Below are positions 7,904 through 17,189 of a stretch of 64,000 bases of DNA, piece after piece. The notes under the pieces were generated by a model, which saw nothing but the letters and a program-made list of their open reading frames with translations, did no database searches and had not been told where the DNA came from. Position numbers and translations under genes: made by a program. Every line of letters begins with the position of its first letter. The first letter of the stretch is position 1. Origin of the DNA: Polaribacter aestuariivivens (GTDB taxonomy: Bacteria > Bacteroidota > Bacteroidia > Flavobacteriales > Flavobacteriaceae). Where the stretch lies: assembly GCF_005885675.1 (NCBI RefSeq), contig NZ_VANR01000003.1, positions 62,001-126,000 of the forward strand. Direction: 5' to 3'.

Positions 7904-10900
7904 TTCTCTTTTTTCTGAGGTTCAGAAAAATATTCTCGAACCTTAATTTTGTAATTTTCTTGCAAAGGTAATGATTGTCTATTTAATATTTCTATTTGAT
8001 TGTAAAACTGCTTTTTAAAATGCAATGCTTTTACTTTGTTACGTTCACTTTCTTTAAAATTAGCAGTAGATTTTCGTTTCTTATCTTCACCTTGCTCTAA
8101 TGTTGCAGCATCTAATTTTAGTAATTCATAATTTAAACGTTGCATTCTTTGTAAAGTGCCTGCATTAAAACCTTTTTCTAGTATTTCATTTTCTAATTGC
8201 TCCATGGTTTTTAATGCTTTTTTTGCTGCTGCATTACCACCAGGATTACCATTTTCACTTTCTTTTATAGCATTTTGAAGTTCTTGCCTTAGTTTAGATT
8301 GTTCTTTGTAAATTTCATACAATTCGCCATCTAAATCGTCATTTTCACCATTACCTTCACCATTCCCTTTTCCATTTTCACCTGATTCACCATCTTTTCC
8401 TCCTTTACCATTTTTTCCTGACTTTCCAGCATCTCCAGATTTACCATTTTCTCCTTTACTTCCAGGTTTACCTTTATCGCCAGGTTTCTTTCCTTCTTCA
8501 CCACCTTTTTGACCTTCTCCTGGTTTCTGTCCAGATTTTTGTCCAGGCTTCTCCCCTTGTTTTTTCATACCTTCTTTCATCTTTTCAGACAATTCTCCTT
8601 GCTTTTTAATAATATCAGGTAAACTAAAATCTCCTTTTTTTCCTTTGCCCATTTTCATTGACATGGAGTTTTTCATATTATTTAAAATATTACTTAAATA
8701 ATCTGCAAGATTATTTGTCGAAGTCATTACGTAACGCTGGTTGGATATTCCATTGTTAAATCTGTTTTCAGAGAAGTTTTCTAAAGATTGCTCCAAATTA
8801 TAGTGTGCAGTAGATAAATCGTCTTGAATTTGTGTAGATATTTTTGGTAATCGCATAGAAAGTACATACAAACTATCGTCAATATGTTCGAAATACGTTC
8901 GAATATCATTTTGCTTTTTTAAATCATTACCATAATCTGGATGACCAACTGAAATATCACTAAATTTATTCATTAAATTTTCTTGTTGGAAAGAAAAGGT
9001 TACTAAATTTTCTAAAATTTTTCGCAAATCTTCCATATTCTCTTCAATGGATTCACCTTCCATTGCTTCCATGGCTTTTTGCATTTTTGCACTCATTTCT
9101 TTCATCTTATTAGATGAATTTTTCTGGCTTTTTTTAGTTTGATTTTTATCTTGCTTTTTAATATTTTCTTCAGAATTTTTTAACTCTTTATCAATTGCTT
9201 CTTTTTCATCTTCCACATCTGGCAATTCCATTGGCTCTTTTAATTTTTCGTTATCCTTAGCCAATTCCTCTAATTCATTTTTTAATTCTTTAAATTCTTC
9301 ATTAATTTTTTTCTGGTCTTCTAACGTGGCATCTTCTTTATTTGCTAACGTTTCTTGTTTTTTTGCCAATTCTTCTAACTTATTGGCAATTTGCATTGTT
9401 TTTTGCTCTACATAAAAACGTTTTGTTAGCTCTAACATACGCTCTAAACTTCGCCTTTGTTGTTTGTTTTGTTGTGCTAATTCTTTGGCTTTTTTTACTA
9501 AATCTTCTTTATTTAATTTATCAGCCATTTTTTGAATTTCGTCTAACAGCTTCTGTTGCTTGTCTAATTTTTTGAGTTCTTCAATTCGTTTTTTGAGTTC
9601 TTCTTTCTTTTCTTGAAGATTCTCATTTTCTTCCTTTTTCTCGTCTAAATTTTCTTGCAATTCGTCTGTTTGACGTTGCATCATTTTTTTGTAATTTTCT
9701 TGACGTTTTATAAAGTTTTCTACTTTCTTTTTATCATTCCAACTTAACTTTTTCTTGTTTTGCAAGTCTTCTTGAATTTTATTCAGCTCCTTCTCTTGTT
9801 TTTCTTGTTTTTGTATGGAATTTTCTAAACTATTAATCGTATTTCGCTGTTCTTGTAAAATTTCTTGCTCAATTTCTTGGGTTGTTTTTTGTCGGTAATT
9901 AAAAACTTTACTTTTTGCTTTCTTATTTCCGTTTACAGCATCGTTATCAAAAACTTCAAAAAATAATTCGTAGTTGATACCTGGTTTTAAATTTAATCCG
10001 TTAGGAAATTGATAGAAAAAAGTTTGAATATTTTCTCTTGAAATTTCCAAATTAAATGTTTGTTGATTTTGAGGATTGATAGCATCGTAATAAACAATTT
10101 GTAATTTACTTAAACCATAATCGTCAGATATTTGCCCCGCAAACTGAGCTGTTCCTCGTGAAATACTATCGATATTTGTTTGTACAGAAATTTCTGGAAC
10201 TTCATCTTTAATAATACCAACAGAAAACTGTAAATTTTCATAATCTTTCAAGTTTTCATTGGAAGATGTTATTTGATAATTGAGTGAATTTCTGATGTAT
10301 TTCGAAAATTCAAAATTAGAACTTGAAATATTTTTGAATAAATTTCTTTTTTTATTGTTGATAAATGCTACAGAATCCGTTTGAGAAGCTTCTACTTTCC
10401 ATGTAATTCTGGTGCCTTCTGGTACTATAATATTTCCTGTGTTTTGAATGGTTTCATTTCGCTTTCCAACATATCTTGGATAATTCAACTGCAAAGCAAT
10501 ATTGTTGATTGTTGGTGTATTTATAATTTCAATATTAAAGTTTTGAGACTGTACTCCATTTGCTTCAACGAAAAATTTAATTGGTTTTTGAACGTCAGAA
10601 AATGTGTATGAGAAAGTTCCATTTCCATTATTTTGTAAAAAATACTGCTGATTATCGTAAATAATTTTTGCTTCAGAAGGTAATACAGTTCCTACTGTGT
10701 TTACAATAATTGTAATTGGTTTTCCTTGAATAACTTGTAGGTTTTCATTTTGTAAAGAAAAAGAAAATGGTGCTGGTGGATTGTATGCTTTTCTATGATT
10801 TACAACACGATCTAAACTTTGTGTAAAAATTCCGTTATTACCTGATATTAAGGTAATTAACCAAATTAAAACAGGTACAATTGCATATTTTAAATACTTC

Positions 10901-11349
10901 GTGTTTTTCTTAAAATCAACTGCTTTTGCAAACGGAATTGGTTGTAATTCTTCCGATTTTTGATTGATACTCGCCAATAACAAATCTGACTGATTTGAGC
11001 TTTCTTTCAATTGTAAAACATTCAGTAATTTGTCGTTAACTTCTGGAAAATGTGCACCAATAATTTTTGATGATTCTTCCAAAGAAATTCCCTTACGTAA
11101 ACCTAACAGTTTAAAAATAGGAATGACTATAAAACGAATGAGTAGAAAAAGTTCAACCAAAATAAAAACCCAAAAAAGGAAAGTTCTTGCAGTTGGTTTT
11201 AGCCATAAAAAATACTCTATAAAAAGAGTAAAAATTAGGTATAAGAACCCTAAAGAAAGAAATAAAATACTTCCTTTTATCAGTTCATTTACGTAGTATT
11301 TTTTCGTAAATTGATGTAGTTTTTTCTCAATTGTTTTAAATGCGCTCAT
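7900..11349 (-). CDS. DUF4175 family giant membrane protein with coiled coil and collagen-like segment
   Basis: About 1149 residues, starting at the ATG at 11349 rather than an upstream TTG. Two hydrophobic segments lie near the N terminus (about residues 28-75) and a third near residue 150, followed by a beta-rich extracytoplasmic-looking region. Next come about 300 residues of Lys/Glu/Gln-rich predicted coiled coil, a Gly-Lys-Glu-rich collagen-like run (DNA 8338-8560), and a helical tail. This layout matches DUF4175 proteins found next to ybeY and mnmG in Flavobacteria. The function is unknown; a membrane-anchored scaffold is possible. It is the first gene of the ybeY-mnmG operon. Confidence 0.85.
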   Translation of the reverse strand: MSAFKTIEKKLHQFTKKYYVNELIKGSILFLSLGFLYLIFTLFIEYFLWLKPTARTFLFWVFILVELFLLIRFIVIPIFKLLGLRKGISLEESSKIIGAHFPEVNDKLLNVLQLKESSNQSDLLLASINQKSEELQPIPFAKAVDFKKNTKYLKYAIVPVLIWLITLISGNNGIFTQSLDRVVNHRKAYNPPAPFSFSLQNENLQVIQGKPITIIVNTVGTVLPSEAKIIYDNQQYFLQNNGNGTFSYTFSDVQKPIKFFVEANGVQSQNFNIEIINTPTINNIALQLNYPRYVGKRNETIQNTGNIIVPEGTRITWKVEASQTDSVAFINNKKRNLFKNISSSNFEFSKYIRNSLNYQITSSNENLKDYENLQFSVGIIKDEVPEISVQTNIDSISRGTAQFAGQISDDYGLSKLQIVYYDAINPQNQQTFNLEISRENIQTFFYQFPNGLNLKPGINYELFFEVFDNDAVNGNKKAKSKVFNYRQKTTQEIEQEILQEQRNTINSLENSIQKQEKQEKELNKIQEDLQNKKKLSWNDKKKVENFIKRQENYKKMMQRQTDELQENLDEKKEENENLQEKKEELKKRIEELKKLDKQQKLLDEIQKMADKLNKEDLVKKAKELAQQNKQQRRSLERMLELTKRFYVEQKTMQIANKLEELAKKQETLANKEDATLEDQKKINEEFKELKNELEELAKDNEKLKEPMELPDVEDEKEAIDKELKNSEENIKKQDKNQTKKSQKNSSNKMKEMSAKMQKAMEAMEGESIEENMEDLRKILENLVTFSFQQENLMNKFSDISVGHPDYGNDLKKQNDIRTYFEHIDDSLYVLSMRLPKISTQIQDDLSTAHYNLEQSLENFSENRFNNGISNQRYVMTSTNNLADYLSNILNNMKNSMSMKMGKGKKGDFSLPDIIKKQGELSEKMKEGMKKQGEKPGQKSGQKPGEGQKGGEEGKKPGDKGKPGSKGENGKSGDAGKSGKNGKGGKDGESGENGKGNGEGNGENDDLDGELYEIYKEQSKLRQELQNAIKESENGNPGGNAAAKKALKTMEQLENEILEKGFNAGTLQRMQRLNYELLKLDAATLEQGEDKKRKSTANFKESERNKVKALHFKKQFYNQIEILNRQSLPLQENYKIKVREYFSEPQKKEK

Positions 11350-11459
11350 AATCAACTAATAAAAATACTATTTTTACGTGAAATTGAATCCAAATATTTG
11401 TTAAATGAATTTGTAAGCATTTAAAAATGATACCCACTAATTCAAAATAAAATAAAATT

Positions 11460-12293
11460 ATGAAAAAAATAAGCACAATTTTACTACTTCTTTTAACAAC
11501 ATCTATTTTTTCGCAAAGTCCATGGACAAAAGAAAAAGGTGATTTATTTATTAACTTTTCTTATACCACAATTTCAGATTATAATGAGCTTTTTGGAGAC
11601 CCAGATTACAATACAGAAAGAAATATTACTGATAGAACTTACCAAATTTATGGAGAGTATGGCTTTACAAATAAAACTTCTTTAGTTTTTAGTGTTCCTT
11701 TAAAATCTATAAAAACAGGAGAAGCTTCTAATTTATTAACAGGTTTTGCAAATACACAATCTGGAACTGAAACTACTTTTGGAAACATTCAATTGGGTTT
11801 AAAACATCAATTTTATAACAATGGTTGGGTTTTAACTGGACAGTTATTATCAGAAATAAATACAAGTTCTTATGATGATGCTACAGGAATTAGAACTGGC
11901 TATGATGCTTTTACTTTTACACCTCAATTTTTAGCTGGAAAAAGTTTCGGAAAAACATTTTTACAAACACATATTGGAGCAGATTTAAGAACGAACAATT
12001 ACAGTTCTAACTTTAAAATTGGAGGTGAATTTGGAGGAAAAATCACTCAGAATATTTGGTTAATTGGTTATATAGATGTTGTAAAATCTTTCGAAAATGG
12101 AGATGTTAACATACCTACAAACAACATGTTAACAGGTTTATATGTAAACGATCAAGAATATGGTGCTTATGGTTTAAAAGGAATTTTACAATTATGTGAT
12201 TTAGGATTAACAGTTGGTTTTGGAAATGCATTTTTTGGAAATAATGTAGCAAAACAAACAGCGTTTTCTATTGGTATTTTTAATACTTTTTAA
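11460..12293 (+). CDS. Predicted outer-membrane beta-barrel protein
   Basis: The 277-residue product starts with a signal peptide (MKKISTILLLLLTTSIFSQ) and continues as alternating amphipathic strands rich in Gly, Asn and aromatics (GDLFINFSYTTISDYNELFG, GLKHQFYNNGWVLTGQLLSE), ending in the aromatic FSIGIFNTF typical of barrel proteins. I cannot name its substrate. It is a single-gene unit, with its own terminator, divergent from the DUF4175 operon across a 110-bp gap. Confidence 0.75.
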   Translation: MKKISTILLLLLTTSIFSQSPWTKEKGDLFINFSYTTISDYNELFGDPDYNTERNITDRTYQIYGEYGFTNKTSLVFSVPLKSIKTGEASNLLTGFANTQSGTETTFGNIQLGLKHQFYNNGWVLTGQLLSEINTSSYDDATGIRTGYDAFTFTPQFLAGKSFGKTFLQTHIGADLRTNNYSSNFKIGGEFGGKITQNIWLIGYIDVVKSFENGDVNIPTNNMLTGLYVNDQEYGAYGLKGILQLCDLGLTVGFGNAFFGNNVAKQTAFSIGIFNTF

Positions 12294-12322
12294 ATTTTAG
12301 TTTTAAAATAAAAATTTAATCA

Positions 12323-12359
12323 AGCCTCAAATAATTTAAAATTATTTGAGGCTTTTTTA
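12323..12359 (+). terminator. Rho-independent terminator after the outer-membrane protein gene
   Basis: A stem AGCCTCAAATAATTT / AAATTATTTGAGGCT followed by six T residues, starting 30 bp after the stop codon. Confidence 0.88.
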
Positions 12360-12426
12360 GGTAATTAACTTTTTCAAATTATAAAATTATCTCTTTTCTA
12401 ACTTCACTCCTCTTCCAATAAAAAAC

Positions 12427-12434
12427 TATCTTTG
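12427..12434 (+). promoter_or_regulatory. Flavobacterial -7 box (TATCTTTG) for gltX
   Basis: TATCTTTG fits the Bacteroidota housekeeping -7 consensus TAnnTTTG. It lies 22 bp upstream of the chosen gltX ATG, which argues against the TTG start at 12432 lying within the box. No good TTG -33 element is visible. Confidence 0.6.
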
Positions 12435-12455
12435 CGCCATCAAAAAAATAGAAAA

Positions 12456-13988
12456 ATGGAATCTAATGTTCGTGTTCGTTTTGCCCCAAGTCCTACAGGA
12501 CCTCTACACATTGGTGGTGTAAGAACAGCTTTATACAATTATTTATTCGCTAAAAAACATAATGGAACTTTTGTGTTAAGAATAGAAGACACAGACCAAA
12601 CTCGTTATGTTGCAAATGCAGAACAATATATAATCGACTCTTTAAATTGGTCCAATATTCCTTTTGATGAAGGTCCAGGAAAAAACGAAAAATTTGGTCC
12701 ATACAGGCAATCTGAACGAAAAGATTTATATAAAAAATATGCAGATATTTTAATAAATTCTGGTTGGGCATATTATGCTTTTGATACTGCTGAAGCATTA
12801 GATTTAGAAAGAAAAAACCACGAATCTGAAGGAAAAACCTTTATTTACAACTGGCATAATCGTTCAAAAGGACGTTTGGTAAACTCACTAGTTTTAACTG
12901 ATGAAGAAGTACAAAACCGAATTGAAAATGGTGATAAATACGTAGTTCGTTTCAAATCTCCACGAGATGAAACACTTGTAATGAATGATGAAATTCGTGG
13001 AGAAATTAAAATAGACACAAATATTTTAGACGATAAAATTTTGTTTAAATCTGATGGAATGCCAACTTATCATTTAGCAAATATTGTAGACGATCATTTA
13101 ATGGAAATTAGCCATGTAATTCGTGGTGAAGAATGGTTACCATCTATGGCTTTACATGTTTTACTATACAAAGCTTTTGGTTGGGAAGCTCCAAAATTTG
13201 CGCACTTACCATTAATTTTAAAACCAATTGGAAAAGGAAAATTAAGCAAAAGAGATGGCGATAAATTAGGTTTCCCTGTGTTTCCACTGGCGTATACAAA
13301 TGAAGAAACTGGAGAAGTTTCTAGAGGATACAAAGAAGATGGTTATTTCGCAGACGCTTTTATAAATATGTTAGCGTTTTTAGGTTGGAATCCTGGTACA
13401 GAACAAGAATTATTTTCTTTACAAGATTTAGTGCAAGAGTTTGATTTAAAACGTGTTAGTAAATCTGGATCTAAATTTAGTCCAGATAAAACAAATTGGT
13501 TTAACCAACAGTATATGCAACTAAAATCTGATGCAGAATTAGCTGAATTATACCTTCCTATTTTACAATCAAAGCAAAATATAATTTCAAGCAAAATCGA
13601 CAAATCTTATGTTCAAAAAGTGGTGTCTTTAATAAAAGAAAGAGCTGTTTTTGTGAACGACTTTTGGGAATTATCAAATTTCTTTTTTGAAGCTCCTACT
13701 GAATATGATGCAAAAGCATCTAAAAAGAACTGGAAAGAAGGAACTGCTGAATTAATGCAAGAATTAATTTCAGAAATTGAAAAAATACAAGATTTTTCAT
13801 CAGAAAATACTGAAAAAGTAATTAAAAATTGGATTACTAATAAAGAAATTGGTTTTGGTAAAGTAATGCAACCTTTGCGTTTGTCTTTAGTTGGTAAATT
13901 AGCAGGACCTCATTTATTTGATATTATGGAAATGATTGGCAAACAAGAAACTATTAAAAGAATTGAAAACGCGATTGATAAATTGTAA
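12456..13988 (+). CDS. gltX: Glutamyl-tRNA synthetase
   Basis: This class I enzyme charges tRNA-Glu with glutamate using ATP. The product is 510 residues from the ATG at 12456. The HIGH signature appears as FAPSPTGPLHIGGVRTALYN near the N terminus, followed by LRIEDTDQTRY, VIRGEEWLPSMALHVLL, and the KMSKS-type loop as KLSKRDGDKLGFP. An anticodon-binding helical domain follows. It is transcribed alone between two terminators, from a TAnnTTTG box immediately upstream. Confidence 0.97.
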   Translation: MESNVRVRFAPSPTGPLHIGGVRTALYNYLFAKKHNGTFVLRIEDTDQTRYVANAEQYIIDSLNWSNIPFDEGPGKNEKFGPYRQSERKDLYKKYADILINSGWAYYAFDTAEALDLERKNHESEGKTFIYNWHNRSKGRLVNSLVLTDEEVQNRIENGDKYVVRFKSPRDETLVMNDEIRGEIKIDTNILDDKILFKSDGMPTYHLANIVDDHLMEISHVIRGEEWLPSMALHVLLYKAFGWEAPKFAHLPLILKPIGKGKLSKRDGDKLGFPVFPLAYTNEETGEVSRGYKEDGYFADAFINMLAFLGWNPGTEQELFSLQDLVQEFDLKRVSKSGSKFSPDKTNWFNQQYMQLKSDAELAELYLPILQSKQNIISSKIDKSYVQKVVSLIKERAVFVNDFWELSNFFFEAPTEYDAKASKKNWKEGTAELMQELISEIEKIQDFSSENTEKVIKNWITNKEIGFGKVMQPLRLSLVGKLAGPHLFDIMEMIGKQETIKRIENAIDKL

Positions 13989-14008
13989 TATTTTCAACCT
14001 TATTTTAT

Positions 14009-14040
14009 AAACCTCTCATTTATTTGAGAGGTTTTTTTGT
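14009..14040 (+). terminator. Rho-independent terminator after gltX
   Basis: A stem AACCTCTCA / TGAGAGGTT with a short loop is followed by a run of T, beginning 21 bp after the gltX stop. Confidence 0.88.
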
Positions 14041-14138
14041 TTTAAAATGTAACTTTTTTTAAAAAAAGGGTCTAATAATTAGAAAATGATTTTACTATAT
14101 TTACAACTAACTGATTACTAACTCTCAAAAAAACTACT

Positions 14139-15062
14139 ATGCCACCTATTTTACCTATTATTCTTGTTATTGGAGTACTTATTCTTTTCGCTTCTTTTTT
14201 TATGGTAAAGCAACAAACAGCTGCTATCATTGAACGTTTTGGAAAATTTAATGCGATTAGACACTCAGGTCTTAAGCTCAAAATACCTTTTGTAGACAGA
14301 GTTGCAGGAAGATTGTCATTAAAAATTCAACAATTAGATGTTATTGTTGAAACAAAAACATTGGACGATGTTTTTGTAAAATTAAAAGTTTCTGTACAAT
14401 ACAAAGTAATTACAGAAAAGGTGTATGATGCTTTTTATAAATTAGATTATCCTCATGAACAAATAACATCTTACGTATTTGATGTAGTTAGAGCAGAAGT
14501 TCCGAAAATGAAATTAGATGACGTTTTTGTTAAAAAAGACGACATTGCCATTGCTGTAAAAACAGAATTAAACGATGCTATGTTAGATTATGGTTTTGAT
14601 ATTATTAGAACCTTAGTAACTGATATAGATCCAGATCCGCAAGTAAAAATAGCAATGAACAGAATTAATGCTGCAGATAGAGAAAAAACGGCTGCACAAT
14701 ATGAAGGTGATGCACAACGTATTTTAATCGTTGAAAAAGCAAAAGCTGAAGCAGAAAGTAAGCGTTTACAAGGACAAGGTATTGCAGATCAAAGACGTGA
14801 AATTGCACGCGGATTAGAAGAATCTGTAGATGTTTTAAACAGAGTTGGTATTAATTCACAAGAAGCCTCTGCATTAATTGTTGTAACACAACATTATGAC
14901 ACTTTACAAGCAATTGGAAGCGAAACCAATACAAATTTAATTTTATTACCAAATTCACCACAAGCTGGTAGTCAAATGCTAAATGATATGGTTGCAAGTT
15001 TTACTGCAAGTAACCAAATTGGAGAAGCAATGAAAAACCAAAAGCCAAAAGATAAAAATTAA
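14139..15062 (+). CDS. SPFH/stomatin-like membrane protein
   Basis: The 307-residue product has one N-terminal membrane segment (about residues 3-22), then an SPFH (Band 7) domain: QQTAAIIERFGKFNAIRHSG, LSLKIQQLDVIVETKTLDDV and SYVFDVVRAEVPKMKLDDVF. An Ala/Glu-rich coiled coil (EKAKAEAESKRLQGQGIADQ) follows. SPFH proteins form large membrane-associated oligomers that organise lipid microdomains or proteases. No NfeD-type or protease partner lies next to it. The LytTR gene starts 20 bp after it. Confidence 0.9.
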   Translation: MPPILPIILVIGVLILFASFFMVKQQTAAIIERFGKFNAIRHSGLKLKIPFVDRVAGRLSLKIQQLDVIVETKTLDDVFVKLKVSVQYKVITEKVYDAFYKLDYPHEQITSYVFDVVRAEVPKMKLDDVFVKKDDIAIAVKTELNDAMLDYGFDIIRTLVTDIDPDPQVKIAMNRINAADREKTAAQYEGDAQRILIVEKAKAEAESKRLQGQGIADQRREIARGLEESVDVLNRVGINSQEASALIVVTQHYDTLQAIGSETNTNLILLPNSPQAGSQMLNDMVASFTASNQIGEAMKNQKPKDKN

Positions 15063-15082
15063 GACTATAAAATATTTATAAA

Positions 15083-15961
15083 ATGTCTTTACTAAAGTCC
15101 CTTAAAAATTGGCTTTCAAAACCTTATTATTTTAACCCATCTACAAAATTTAAATTAAAAATAAGTTTGTATCATGGGTTATTTATTTTCTTTTTCCTAT
15201 ACATTTTTAAACCTTTTTACTTATCTCAAATTGAAGTTATTTTTTTAGAATATACCATAGGTATTGGTATAATTACATTTTTAGGTACTTTTATTATGCT
15301 GTATATTCCAGCATTATTATTTAAAAATTACTTTAATGAAGATAATTGGACTGTTGGTAGAAATCTTTTTTTAATGATTGCAGGAATCACTATTGTTGGC
15401 TCATTCTTATGGTACTTTGGGGAAATATATAAAGAACCATATAACTTGAAAAAGCTAGCGTATTTAGAGTTTATTTCTTACACTTTCTTGGTAAGTTTAT
15501 TTCCTCTTTCTTTCTTTATTTTCATAAACGAAAAAAATGTGAGAGAAAAGCGTGAGAAAAAAGTAATCGAGTTTAAAAATAAGAGAGAAAATATAAAAGT
15601 AAACGAGCTTGAAAAGGAAGTTATAATTTACTCTGACAATTCCAAAGAACATATAAGTTTTCATATTGACAAATTAATATATATCACTTCTCAAGGAAAT
15701 TATGCCAGTTTTTTTATTCAAAAAGAAAATGGCGATTTAAAGGAGAAAATTTTACGCGCAACATTAACTAGAATTGAAAAAGACTTAAAAAAGTTTGATA
15801 CCATTATTCGTTGCCATAAAAGTTATATTATAAATACTTCTTTTGTTAATGATATATCTGGAAACGCAAGAGGATATTTATTAAAGTCTGAAAGCATCCC
15901 ATTTCAAGTTCCAGTTTCTAGAAGTTTTAGTAAACAATCTTTACATAGTTTGTTAAAATAA
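15083..15961 (+). CDS. Membrane-anchored LytTR-type transcription regulator
   Basis: The 292-residue product has four hydrophobic segments in its first 150 residues (about 27-45, 53-78, 91-110, 127-146), a basic linker (KNVREKREKKVIEFKNKREN), then a C-terminal LytTR DNA-binding domain (about residues 185-290) with LIYITSQGNYASFFI, ATLTRIEKDLKKFDTIIRCH and PVSRSFSKQSLHSL. It has no receiver domain, so a signal is presumably sensed through the membrane part. It may be cotranscribed with the SPFH gene 20 bp upstream. Confidence 0.88.
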   Translation: MSLLKSLKNWLSKPYYFNPSTKFKLKISLYHGLFIFFFLYIFKPFYLSQIEVIFLEYTIGIGIITFLGTFIMLYIPALLFKNYFNEDNWTVGRNLFLMIAGITIVGSFLWYFGEIYKEPYNLKKLAYLEFISYTFLVSLFPLSFFIFINEKNVREKREKKVIEFKNKRENIKVNELEKEVIIYSDNSKEHISFHIDKLIYITSQGNYASFFIQKENGDLKEKILRATLTRIEKDLKKFDTIIRCHKSYIINTSFVNDISGNARGYLLKSESIPFQVPVSRSFSKQSLHSLLK

Positions 15962-16100
15962 ACCTTCCTTTTTATCCCAAAAAACAAAATTTATTTCCCT
16001 TTTATAACAAATATTATATTTATAGGGTATTAGGTATTATATTTGGAGAACAAAAAAATTGAATTAAATCGATTGGGGGATTTATTTGATTCAAATCACA

Positions 16101-16136
16101 AAAAAAGCGCTGTTTGATTTCAAACGGCGCTTTTTT
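16101..16136. terminator. Bidirectional terminator between LytTR gene and tatA
   Basis: AAAAAAGCGC and GCGCTTTTTT flank an extended stem (TGTTTG/CAAACG, one G-T pair). A on the left and T on the right suit both convergent transcripts. Confidence 0.88.
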
Positions 16137-16159
16137 CATATGTTTAAAAATAACTGATG

Positions 16160-16348
16160 TTACTTTTTTTCTTCTAATTTTTCTTCAGGTTCTTCTTTAG
16201 AAGCGTTTTTAAACTCTTTTATTCCACTTCCTAAACCACGCATTAACTCTGGTATTTTTCTACCACCAAACAACAGTAAAACTACAACAAGTATTATTAC
16301 TACTTGTGTACCACCAATCATTCCTATAAGTATAGATAAACTATTCAT
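16160..16348 (-). CDS. tatA: Sec-independent (Tat) translocase subunit TatA/TatE
   Basis: The 62-residue product has one N-terminal membrane helix ([20 protein letters not shown]), the conserved FG hinge, an amphipathic helix ([17 protein letters not shown]), and a charged tail. TatA oligomers form the protein-conducting element of the twin-arginine pathway in the inner membrane. tatC is not in the window. A TATCTTTG box lies about 22 bp upstream. Confidence 0.95.
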   Translation of the reverse strand: MNSLSILIGMIGGTQVVIILVVVLLLFGGRKIPELMRGLGSGIKEFKNASKEEPEEKLEEKK

Positions 16349-16369
16349 TTTTTATTTAATTTAATAGTA

Positions 16370-16377
16370 CAAAGATA
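16370..16377 (-). promoter_or_regulatory. -7 box (TATCTTTG) for tatA
   Basis: Read on the minus strand, TATCTTTG matches TAnnTTTG and lies 21 bp upstream of the tatA ATG. A clear -33 TTG is not seen at the usual distance. Confidence 0.55.
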
Positions 16378-16417
16378 CAAAAAAGGTTTGTACAGTTATA
16401 TATTGTTTTAATTTCTA

Positions 16418-17107
16418 TTAATTTCTTTTTTCTATAATACCACCAATTACTTTTTTGTCTTTTAAAACTTCAGGTTCACCTTTATAAAAAATAGTTCCGC
16501 CAAAACTAACTTTGGCATTTAATATTTTATTTGATGTAACCTCTGCTTTTGCTCCTGTACCAGCTTTTACAATAGAATTTTCTGAAGATTTCATATTATA
16601 GCCATGATAAATACCATATAAATCTACATCAACTTCTTGATTATTTGTGATTCCAGATAATTTTATGATTCCACCAGAAGAAGCTCTAACTTTAAGTTCT
16701 TTTGTTGTTAAAGTTAAGTTTATAAATGCTCTTTCTTGTGCATTTACTTCTATTTTATCTTGGTTAAAATCTTTACCAGTAATGGTTGCACCTTCATTAC
16801 CATCAATAATATCAATATTTTTGTTGTAATAAATTTTGATTAAAATTTTGCCGTTTGCAGCATTATCTTCAGGTTTTAAAGAGAATGGTAAAGAAAGTTT
16901 TAACGTATTATCTACATTTTTAATTTTTACCATTTCTGATTTTTCACCAGTAATTTCTAATCTTTGATCTGAAGCTTTTATAAGCTCCACTTCTATTCCA
17001 TTATATACTTTTAACGTATTATAATCACCTAAATTTTTAGTAACGGTTGTCTGAGCATTTGTTAAAAAAGCAACAAATAGTAAGTTTAAAAAAGCTATTT
17101 TTTTCAT
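16418..17107 (-). CDS. Secreted head GIN domain (DUF2807) protein
   Basis: The 229-residue product has a signal peptide (MKKIAFLNLLFVAFLTNAQ) followed by a DUF2807 beta-helix: KNLGDYNTLKVYNGIEVELI, VKIKNVDNTLKLSL and repeated short strands such as LKVRASSGGIIKLSG. Such proteins are exported and thought to sit in the periplasm or on the cell surface; a role in adhesion has been suggested from the domain name only. It stands alone between tatA and the next minus-strand gene. Confidence 0.85.
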   Translation of the reverse strand: MKKIAFLNLLFVAFLTNAQTTVTKNLGDYNTLKVYNGIEVELIKASDQRLEITGEKSEMVKIKNVDNTLKLSLPFSLKPEDNAANGKILIKIYYNKNIDIIDGNEGATITGKDFNQDKIEVNAQERAFINLTLTTKELKVRASSGGIIKLSGITNNQEVDVDLYGIYHGYNMKSSENSIVKAGTGAKAEVTSNKILNAKVSFGGTIFYKGEPEVLKDKKVIGGIIEKRN

Positions 17108-17189
17108 TATAAGAGGTTTAGTTGATAATTTTAAGTAAAAAATTATACCACTATAAAGGTTTTTATCTTTTTTTATTGTGTGACTATGG

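Noticed and set aside
7904..11300. Several plus-strand frames within the DUF4175 gene (such as 9342-9575 and 11030-11296)
   Set aside because: Low-complexity shadows of the AT-rich coiled-coil coding sequence.
12432..12455. TTG start for gltX
   Set aside because: Lies within the TATCTTTG promoter box; transcription would begin after it.
16010..16060. TATAGGGTATT near the LytTR terminator as a fourth copy of the bipartite element
   Set aside because: Only a short partial match to GTAGGGTA and no TTGTT at the fixed distance.
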